Shown: positions 1-8,600 of the stretch, one piece after another
Numbering within the stretch: position 1 is the stretch's first letter
Layout: every line of letters starts with the position of its first letter
NCBI GenBank assembly: GCA_026770595.1
Contig: MU633885.1
Span: 1 to 14,065 of the forward strand
Direction: 5' to 3'
DNA: 14,065 nt
From: Ochromonadaceae sp. CCMP2298
Lineage: Eukaryota > Sar > Synurophyceae > Ochromonadales > Ochromonadaceae
The notes under the pieces: generated by a model
Told to the model about the DNA's origin: nothing
Databases searched by the model: none
Seen by the model: only the letters and a program-made list of their open reading frames with translations
Program-made: the position numbers and the translations under genes

Positions 1-734
1 TCAACGTGCAACATGTGTCTTCTCAGGCAGCGCAGAAAATCCTCCCCCTCGGCAGACAGAGGAGTGTCCTGCCTTACCTGCTCCTGCCCCTGTCCCTGCT
101 GCCCCTGCTGCCCCTGCTGCTGCCCCTGCTGCTGCCCCTGCTGCTTCCGTCCACGCGTCTGCCTCCGAGCAGGCAAGGCAGGCATAGCAGGAGGAGACAC
201 AGGGGCAGAGAGAGTGTCCGTGGAGGGTAGGGCAGGTGCGAACTTGCATTCACGGACTGTGCAAGTGAACTGCCCCCTGCCTGCCCCACTAGGTAATCGC
301 AGCAGCTTGTGCACAGCAGCCAGCAGAGACCCTCTCGACTCCTCGTTGTACTGGGCGACACCGGGGTTGCCTGCAGCCGGCTTGATTATATTGTTCTGCA
401 GAAAGTAGCCGCCAGATATGTAGACCTCGTACGGCACAGTGGGCTGCGCAGCCCTTAGTGCGGCGATATCCCCGCCTTCACGATATTCCAGCCCGGGGCT
501 GGGGAGTACCGCTGGAAGCAGGGGGACGGGGTGCTCCCATTTTAGGTCGAATTCGTACACTGTGCTGTGCAGTGTTAGCTCACAGAATAGCTGACGAGCC
601 GTCTCCACGAGCTGCAGGCGGTTGACGAGCAGGTCGTCGTCGAGCTCTCTCCAGTTGTTGACTGCGCTGAAGGCGGGCTCGCACAGCAGCTGCATCGACA
701 GGCGGAGGGGCTGCCTGCGCTCCATCCCGGGCAT
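1..734 (-). CDS. Hypothetical protein, N-terminal part, runs off left edge
   Basis: The minus strand is open from an ATG at 734 down to the window edge: 244 codons with no stop. An in-frame TGA lies three codons upstream, so this ATG (or the one at 725, three codons in) is the likely start. The first 165 or so residues look like ordinary folded protein with mixed hydrophobic and charged residues, for example NNWRELDDDLLVNRLQLVE near residue 30 and YEVYISGGYFLQNNIIKP near 110. A Pro/Ala-rich stretch follows, then a QQQG-type Gln/Gly tract (about residues 195-218), then a charged LSAEGEDFLRCLRR segment. I do not recognise the family. A possible donor (CAG then GTAAGG, intron beginning at 77) occurs just after the Gln/Gly tract, but the frame stays open through it. 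The gene is divergent from the ankyrin-helicase gene. The frame is well supported; the function is unknown. Confidence 0.65.
   Translation of the reverse strand, partial: MPGMERRQPLRLSMQLLCEPAFSAVNNWRELDDDLLVNRLQLVETARQLFCELTLHSTVYEFDLKWEHPVPLLPAVLPSPGLEYREGGDIAALRAAQPTVPYEVYISGGYFLQNNIIKPAAGNPGVAQYNEESRGSLLAAVHKLLRLPSGAGRGQFTCTVRECKFAPALPSTDTLSAPVSPPAMPALPARRQTRGRKQQGQQQGQQQGQQGQQGQGQEQVRQDTPLSAEGEDFLRCLRRHMLHV
78..155 (-). repeat. In-frame Gln/Gly-coding CAG repeat
   Basis: The minus strand carries repeated CAG-CAG-GGG units, seen as ctgctgcccctg on the plus strand. In the frame of the hypothetical protein they code a QQQG-like low-complexity tract. On the plus strand the same bases give meaningless Leu/Pro or Cys/Pro readings. 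Confidence 0.7.
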
Positions 735-1060
735 TACAGATCACACGTGTCCCACAACTCCAGCAAAAGCGCACAGGCTCCGGTACTGGGCGATCTTACC
801 CACGATTCACTGACTCCGCATCGTCTGGTTCGTCAGATCAGACGCGTCTCTGTCTGTCTCTTCTGTCTTCTGTCCCTTCTGTCTATCACTTCCCTTTAGG
901 ATTTGTCTGGAGTTTGCATGGCGGCTTGTATTTGCGATTTGTTACTCGTTTTGACGCTGTTACTTACAAATACAATAATATAAGCGCCAATGAGTAGCAC
1001 AAGCGCGCTGCTTTTTGGCAACCTTTGCCCACTTCACGCAAGAGTGTTGAGGTGTATGTG
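735..1060. promoter_or_regulatory. Divergent intergenic region (presumed promoters)
   Basis: No convincing coding sequence is visible here. The stretch separates the ATG of the minus-strand hypothetical gene from the first plausible leader of the plus-strand ankyrin-helicase gene, so promoters for both should lie here (inference from gene orientation). It contains a plus-strand CT-rich tract (about 846-898, tctgtctgtctcttctgtc style) ending in ctttag, which resembles an intron 3' end, and a locally AT-rich patch near 965-985 (acaaatacaataatataa). No core promoter motif can be assigned with confidence. Confidence 0.35.
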
Positions 1061-1180
1061 ATGGTCCTTACTCACAACAATAAGAGGAGCGCTGAGGAGT
1101 GGTCAAACTCGAAGGTCTACGAAGGTCTACGCGACGCTGGTATTCGCAGGATCAAACAGTCGAAGAGTCTAACAGCCTAG
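1061..1180 (+). other. Short ORF in leader (possible uORF)
   Basis: ATG at 1061 opens a 39-codon reading frame ending in TAG at 1178-1180. Its composition is protein-like (MVLTHNNKRSAEEWSNSKV at the start), but it does not join in frame to the first ankyrin exon. A good donor (AAGG then GTAAGC, intron beginning at 1192) follows 11 bases after the stop. It may therefore be an upstream ORF in a 5' leader exon, or chance. An 11-base direct repeat around cgaaggtctac (about 1110-1131) lies inside it. Confidence 0.25.
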
Positions 1181-1191
1181 CAGTCTCAAGG

Positions 1192-1519
1192 GTAAGCCTG
1201 CTGCTGCTGTCTCTCTGCTGCTGTATCTCTGCTGCTGTCTCTCTGCTGCTGCTTCCTCTGTGCTGCCTCCTGCCTGTTGTACAGTGTTGCCTCGCCCCCT
1301 CAATACCACTGACTCCCCTCCCTTCTTTCTCCCCAGGAGCTATGTCGACAGGGCCGGGGAGAGCTGATGCCGCTGTGCTTAGGACTACATCCCCCCCAAA
1401 CCCCCGTGTACGACCCACTGTCTGCCTGCTCCGCCGCCCCTCATCCCCCCCCCTTCCCTCCCCCCCCCTCACCTCAACTCTTTCCCTACCCCCGCTGACT
1501 CCCGTGTCCCTTTGTGCAG
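1192..1519 (+). other. Candidate 5' intron upstream of first ankyrin exon
   Basis: The segment starts with GTAAGC after AAGG and ends with tttgtgcag before the first ankyrin-cap exon. It holds CTG-rich runs (about 1198-1265) and a long C-rich tract (1390-1510). The 3' part aligns by eye with the introns before the equivalent cap exons of the other two blocks; the acnacccactgyctgcctg core is shared. The bases around 1330-1352 (ctccccaggagctatgtcgaca) resemble the end of the block 2 linker exon at about 4402-4428, which suggests a decayed remnant of an earlier block. The frame 1096-1191 is phase-compatible with exon 1520 but has no ATG, so the exact leader structure is unresolved. Confidence 0.4.
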
Positions 1520-1642
1520 AGGATGATAGATGCCGCCACTAGAGGCGATATGGGGGCGGGGCGCAATCTACTGAGCGAGTCTGCGGGAAGCGTGGCTGGC
1601 TTCATCAGCGGGGGAAATGAGGTAGGAGAGACACTCGCCCTG

Positions 1643-1686
<44 letters not shown>

Positions 1687-2630
1687 ACTACTACTACTGT
1701 TACTGCTGCTGCTGCTGCTACTACTACTATTACTACTCCTACTACTGTTGGTGCTGTCGATTGCTTTCCGTGCTAAGCGTGCTTGTTACGGTGGTGATTA
1801 CTGACCTCTTTCCTTATCTGGGAGAAGCATGGATACACGGCTCTGCACTGCGCGTGCGTGAACGGACACACAGAGGTGGTGGGGCTGCTGCTGGCGAAAG
1901 GGGCAGATATACATACTGATGATGGGGTGAGTGTCCGTGCTATGAGTGCTGTGCGTGCTGTGCGTGTTGGGTACGGTGGCAACTGACCTCTTTCTATATT
2001 GTGAGTAGGAGGGATACACGCCTCTGCATGGGGCATCTCATAAGGGGAACCTGGAGGTGGTGCGGCTGCTGCTGCAGTATGGAGCAAACATCGAGGCGAG
2101 GAATAAGGTGAGTCCGTGCTGTGCGTGTGGGTTACAGCACCCCATATATATGGTGACTAACCTGCCCTTCCTTCGGGCATTGCTGTAGGGTGGGTGGACG
2201 GCTCTGCATTTTGCATCTATGGGGGGATACCTAGAGGTTGTGCAGCTGCTGCTGGAGAAGGGGGCGGTCATCGGGGCGGAGGGACAGGTGAGTGTCTGTG
2301 CTGTGCTGTGTGAGCTGTTATGGTAACTGACCTGCTCTATCTATATTGCATCTGGGAGTAGACCGGGTGGTCGGCTCTGCATGTGGCATCTCAGATGGGA
2401 CACCCAGAGGTGGTGCGGCTGCTGCTGGAGAAGGGGGCGGACACCGGCGTAAAGAACCAGGTGAGTGTCCCCGCTGTGCATAAGGGGTACGTTGTATTCC
2501 TGCCAACTAATCTGCTTTTCCCCTGCCTTACCGCATTTGTTTCTGACTGCAGGATGGACGAACGCCGCTGTTTTATGCCAAGGACGACGCCACCAGAGAG
2601 GTGATTCGGGAGCAGCGAGGGAAGGCAGAG
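1520..2630 (+). other. Ankyrin block 1: cap, four repeats, half repeat
   Basis: Exon 1520-1621 codes the cap (MIDAATRGDMGAGRNLL...AGFISGGNE). Exons 1828-1926, 2009-2107, 2189-2287 and 2362-2460 each code exactly one 33-residue ankyrin repeat with the GxTALH...GH.EVV.LLL.KGAD consensus. Exon 2553-2630 codes a half repeat (DGRTPLFYAKDDATREV). All are phase 0. Splice sites were chosen because each gives AG/GT boundaries and a complete repeat. The third repeat has GAV in place of GAD. The half-repeat exon lacks the Lys-rich linker present in blocks 2 and 3. It is followed by GTATAC, a weak donor, with an in-frame TGA three codons on if unspliced. Confidence 0.85.
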
Positions 2631-5600
2631 GTATACTGACACACTATTACACACTATCCACTAAATTATTATTGACAAATTAGAAATATCCACTACTAGT
2701 TTGTCTAATATACATATTCCAAGTGATAGGTTCAAACCATTCATTATTGCCCAGAATCTAATATGTTGACTATTACACACTATTATACCGCAAACACCTA
2801 TCTCCTCCCCCCCTTACGCCTCCCAACCTACATCTGTATCCCCTCACCCCCTTTACCCTGCAACCCACTGCCTGCTCCCCCCCTCACCTCTCCTCTGCCC
2901 CCACCCCACTGACCACACCGTGCTCTATGTCCCTTGCTGCCCCTGCTGCTGTCCCTTACTGCCCCTGCTGCTGCCCCTGCTGCTGTCCCTGCCGCTGCCC
3001 CTGCTGCTGTCTCTGCTGCTGCCCCTGCTGCTGCCCCTGCTGCTGCTGCTGCTGTCCCTGCTGCTGTCCCTGCTGCTGCTTTCCCTGTCCTTGTTGCTGT
3101 CCTTGGCTCTTCCCCTGACCCCCGCTCCGTACCGTGCTCTTTAGTGGCTGATTGATGCCGTCGACAGAGACGATGCGGAGGCCGTGCGCACAACGTTGAG
3201 TGGGTCTGCGGGCGTGGCTGGCTTCATAAACGGGAAGCATGAGGTAAGATAGTCAGCTAATTATAGAAACATATAGAAACATATAGAAAATATATATGCT
3301 GTATATATAAAACATACAGTATCTCAGCAGACCAGATTAGGATGCATGAGGTATAGACACTCGCCATAATGCTGCCACTGCTGTCACTGCTGCTGCTACT
3401 GCTGCCACTGCTGCTGCTGCCACTGCTGCCACTGTTCCTGTTTCTGCAGCTACTACTGATGATGCTGCTGCTGCTGCTGCTGCTGCTGCCCTGTAGTTTT
3501 TTCCCTAACTATTCTTCTTCTGTTTGATTTCGTTTGCATCTGGGAGTAGAATGGCTTCACAGCTCTGTATTGGGCATCTCACAAGGGACACACAGGTATG
3601 GTGCGGCTGCTGCTGGAGAAGGGGGCGGATGTCGACACGAAAGAACAGGTGAGTGCTCGCACGCTTGTGGGTTGTACTATTGACTGACATTTTCTTCCTG
3701 TGGTTGCATTTGGGAGTAGGCTGGGGCTGGGATGTCGGCTCTGCATGTGGCAATTCTTAGGGGACACACAGAGGTGGTGCGGCTGCTGCTGCAGAAGGGT
3801 GTGGACATTCACGCTAAGCAACAGGTGAGTGTCTGTGCTATGTATGTGGTGTACGATAGTGGTTACTGACCTGCTCTTCTTGGGGTACTGTTGCATCTGG
3901 GAGTAGCAAGGGTTCACGGCGCTGCATCTGGCATCTAAGGAGGGACACCCAGAGGTGTTGTGGCTGCTGCTGGAGAAGGGGGCAGACACAGAGGCTAAGG
4001 ATAAGGTGAGTGCTGTCCCCGCTGTGTTTGAGTTTGCATTCCTGCCCACTACTAATCTGCTCTTCCCCTACCTTACCGCATCATCTGTCTCTTTACTGCA
4101 GAATGGACGAACGCCGCTGTTTTATGCCAAGGACGACGCCACCAGAGAGGTGTTTCGGCAGTTTAGTGCCAGGGTTGCGAAGAAGAATAAGAACAAGCAG
4201 AGGAAGAAGAAAGGAAAGAGCAAGGCTGCTGTGGACGCAGATTCTGATTCTGACGCACCCGACGAAGGGCCCGACGCCAAAGAGTCCGGAAGCTCTTCCG
4301 CCCCCCTGCTAGCTCCCGGATCCGCCCTGCCCCTGCCCCCCACAGTCACATCCTCTTCATCTGCCACCGCTGCTGCCTCTGCTCCCCTCCGCCCCCCTCT
4401 TACTCCCCAGGATAAGTCGTCAGCGCAGGTGAGAGCGCAGATGCCGCTGTGTTTAGGGCATATACCACCACCCCCCGCGCCCCTCTACAACCCACTGCCT
4501 GCCTGCCCCCCCCCTATCTATCATCCCTCCCCTATGTCCCTATCCCCGCTGACCGATACACTGTACACCTATGCTGTATATCCTGTGCCCCTGTAGAGGC
4601 TGAAAGCAACCGCCAGAAGAGGCGACTTGAGGGGCGCCCGCACATTGCTGAACAGGCCTGCGGGCAGCGTGGCTGGCTTCATAGACTGGGCGGATAAGGT
4701 AAGAGAGACGCTCGCCTTGCTGCTGCTGTTTGCTGCTGCTGCTGTTTGCTGCCTTCCGATCCTGCAACTTTCGATTCATTTCCCTAACCCTGTTCTTTGT
4801 TTTTTTGTCCGTGGGGTGTGCATCTGTAGGATGGGTGGACGGCGCTGCATTTTGCAACTGAAACCGGACAAATAGATATGGTGCGGCTGCTACTGGCGAA
4901 GGGGGCGGACACTAATATTCACAATAAGGTGAGTACTGTCTGTGCTATGCATGTGGGGTACAGTGGTGGTAACTGACCTGCTCTTCTTCCTGGGGGGTTT
5001 GTTTGCATCTGGGAGTAGGATAGGCATACGGTACTGCATATGGCATCTTGGCTTGGAGACCTAGAGGTGGTGCAGCTGCTGCTGGACAAAGGGGCAGACA
5101 TCCGGGCTCAGAATAAGGTGAGTGTTCATCTATTATGCATGTGGGGAAAGGTGGTACTTAGTCTGCTTCTCCTCTCTCTGGGGGTGTTGTTGCTTCTGGG
5201 AGTAGGCTGGGGACACAGCTTTGCATAAGGCATCTATGGAGGGACGTCTAGAGGTGGCGCGGCTGCTGCTGGAGAAAGGGGCGGATGCTGATACTCACGG
5301 AGAGGTGAGTGCGCTGTGCTTGTGGGGTATAGTGTTGGTTACTGACCTGCTCTTCTTCGTCTGTTCGTGGGGGTACTGTTGCATCTGGGAGTAGCAAGGG
5401 TTCACAGCGCTACATATGGCCTCCGGCAGGGGACACCCAGAGGTGGTGCGGCTGCTGCTGGAGAAGGGGGCGGACACCCAGGCTGAGGATAAGGTGAGTG
5501 CTGTCCCCGCTGTGTGTGGGGGTACATTGCATTCCTACCCACTAATCTGCTTTTCCCCTACCTTACCGCATCATCTGTCTCTGACTGCAGGCTGGAAGCA

Positions 5601-8600
5601 CGCCGCTGTTTTATGCCAAGGACGACGCCACCAGAGAGGTGTTTCGGCAGTTTAGTGCCAGGGTCGCGAAGAAGAAGAGGAAGGGCAAGGCTGCTGTGGA
5701 CGCAGATTCTGATACTGGCGCAGCCGACGAAGGGCCGGACGACGTCAAAGAGTCCGGAAGCTCTTCCGCCCCCCTGCCAGCTCCCGGATCCGCCCTGCCC
5801 CTGCCCCCCACAGTCGCATCCTCTTCATCTGCTACCGCCGCTGCCTCCACTGCCCCTGCACCTGCCCCTATACCTGCACCTGACGATGGCGATATCGACG
5901 GTGCTATGCTGGCGCAGCGGCTTCAGCGGGTGTTCCGTGGGCGCAGGGTGCGCAGGGGCCTGGACCTGGGGGCCCTGCGGCGGACCCGTGACGAGCGCCA
6001 GGGTCTTAGGGTCTTCAACAGCAGGTGGGGCGGGGTGGTGGAGGGGGTTGGGAGGGCCAGGGGCGGCAAGAAGGGTGAGAGCAGGGGTAGTAGGGGCAGT
6101 GGGGGTGGGGTTGCGGAGCTGGGGGAGTTCAGGTGGGAGGACGAGAAGGCCAAGTACGACATGGTGCTGGACAGGGGCAGTATCGAGGGCGAGGGAGAGG
6201 GAGGGGGGGATGAGGGGGTGGGGGAGGGGGACTGCAGAGCTCTGCAGCAGATCCTGGAGGACGTGGCCTTCACCCCGGCGCCCCCCTCCTCCTCCCCCCC
6301 CTCTTCCTCCTCCTCCTCTGCCTGGGAGGCGCTGCCCTTGCCGACAGGGGCTGCGGGCTCGGGGGCTGGTCCGAAGGATGGGGGAGAGGAGCAGTGGCAG
6401 GAGCAGGAGGAGGGGCAGGTGCTTGGGCCTATCATCAACGAGATCGAGCTGGCCCAATCCGTAGTACGCTGGCTGGAGGACGCTGATGCCATGCACCGGG
6501 GCATGTTCTACAGGTGAGAGTGCATTCTCCTTCTATGGTTTACCAACAATGTGTGTACTAACCCCTCTTTCTTTGATTTACGTTCTAAATGTTTATTTGT
6601 ATATGTATATGTGTATGCATGTGTATGTATGTGTATATAAATATGTGTATGAACCCCCTCAGTCGGATGCGGATGCTGGCTAGGGGCCACCGCAGCTACG
6701 CATACAGCAAGAGACTGTTGGGCAGCAGGGTGCCTCTGCTGGAGACCAAGCTGGACAGAGGCGTGCGCATACTCTGGTCGCAGCTGTGCAGGGGCAGGGA
6801 CAAGCCAGCCATCATCGTGAGTGGGGATTGTTGGGGACTCTTTCCTTGTATCTCCATCTGCACATACACGCACACCAATAACCAAACTTACTTACCTCCA
6901 TCTATACCTCTATATTTACCCTGCCACCCTTCCACCCGCCACTCTCAGATCTGGTTCGTAGCCAAGCACGACCGCGTGCCCCGCTGTGTAGAGCTCGTGA
7001 GTCGCTGCTTCAGGTTCAGGGACTGGGGGCAGGGGCAGACCCAGATCCAGACCAAGGGACAGGGACAGGGTGTGGAGAAGGGGGTTGAGGGGAGTGAGGG
7101 GGAGGTGGTGGAGCTGGGCGAGGACGAGAGCTTGCTAGACCCCGTAGGGAACGCGCCCCTGAAGACCTACACCCTGGACCTACAGGCGCAGATACAAGCG
7201 CACAGCAACAGCGGCAGCGACGGCGCCAGCGGCAGCGGCAGTGGGAAGAAGCTGCCCCTGCGTCTGAGCAGGCGCGAGCGCGAGGTCAACCTGGCCGTGG
7301 GCACGGTGCTTTTGCTGGGTCGCTCGGGCACCGGCAAGACGGTCTGTCTGTGCAACCGGATGACCAGCGACCGGCAGTCCAACCCGGTTTCTTCGCAGCT
7401 GTTCGTGTGCCGCAGTCGCAGGCTCCGGGAAGCAGTGCAGCGGTACCAGAGGGACTACGGGAATCTCGATGGGGACAGCGGCGGCGGGGACGGTGGGGAC
7501 AGCGGGGGGGTGCAGAGCCCCAGCCCCGAGTCTGCGTTCCTGACCCTTGATGCCTTCCTGGACGCCATGGAGGGCAGGGTGCTGGGGGCCGCAGACACAG
7601 GCACAGACACAGAGACAGAGGCAGCGGCAGCGGTAGGCACGGCGGGCAGTGGCGGTGTTAGTGGCAGGGGCAGGGACCGGACGTACCTTCCCTCCAAGCG
7701 GGTTGACTTCAAGCGGTTCAAGGAGCAGATCTTCCCCAGCTTCGGGAAGCCTAAGCTGGACCCGCTGGTGGCGTGGACGCAGATCCGCTCCTTCATCAAG
7801 GGGTCCGTGGAGGCGCTGCTGGGGGAGGGAGAGGGGGCAGCCGGCAGCAGCACCAACAGCAGCGGAAGCAGTAACAGGGCCCTCTCTCTGCCTGCCTATC
7901 TCGCCCTCTCCAAGGGCCGCTGTCGCCTGCAGCCCCCAGAGCGCGCAGAGGCCTACGCAGTGTACGTGCAGTACGAGGCCCTGCTGCTGCGTGCGGGGCT
8001 GTGGGACGACTGCGACAGAGTCATGCGCATACTGCTGGCTGCCGGCCTGGACCTGCCCCTGGGCAAGAGGAGCGGCAGTGGGGGTGGTGGTTGGGGTGGG
8101 GGCGGCGGGTTCGGACAGGTGTTCGACAAGGTGTACGTGGACGAGGTGCAGGACAGCAGCCAGTTAGAGATAGCGCTCTACTTCCTGGCAGCGGGCATGC
8201 GCTACGACAGACTCTTCCTGGCGGGGGACCCGGCGCAGTCCATCGTGGAGGGCATAGGTGGGTAGTACGAGGATCGTATTTATCGTATTTATCGTATTTA
8301 CTGATAATATGCAGTATGCAATATACTATATGTTATGAAACGCGATAGTTATGTATACGGATCCCTGGGATCGATCGAATCTGACTATCTTACTCATATA
8401 CCCTACCCTATCTCATATATATACTCTACCCCATCCCGCACCCCTGCAGACTTCCGCTTCGAGGAGGTGCGCGGCATCGTGCACGCCCTGTCCCAGCAGA
8501 CAGTCAAAATCCACAGCCCCGTCACGCTCAACACCAACTACCGCTGCCACGCAGGCATACTCAACTGCGCCTCGGGCGTGCTGGATCTGCTGCTGTCCAC

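Noticed and set aside
13-408. Plus-strand Cys/Pro-rich and Leu/Pro-rich ORFs
   Set aside because: These are shadows of the CAG-repeat frame of the minus-strand gene, which has the longer, more protein-like reading.
1514-1804. Poly-leucine ORF of 96 aa
   Set aside because: Its first third is the real cap exon; the Leu run is the CTG/CTA array in the following intron.
2930-3114. CRISPR-like array
   Set aside because: Units are short, degenerate and lack unique spacers; it is a minisatellite in a eukaryotic intron.
2828-3240. Minus-strand Ala/Gly-rich and Gln/Gly-rich ORFs
   Set aside because: They are products of the intronic CTG/CCC minisatellite overlapping a plus-strand exon; no start context or homology.
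5825-6504. Two long minus-strand ORFs (223 and 193 aa)
   Set aside because: Their Pro/Leu/Ser-rich composition mirrors the Gly/Glu-rich exon on the plus strand, which has clear domains and splice sites.
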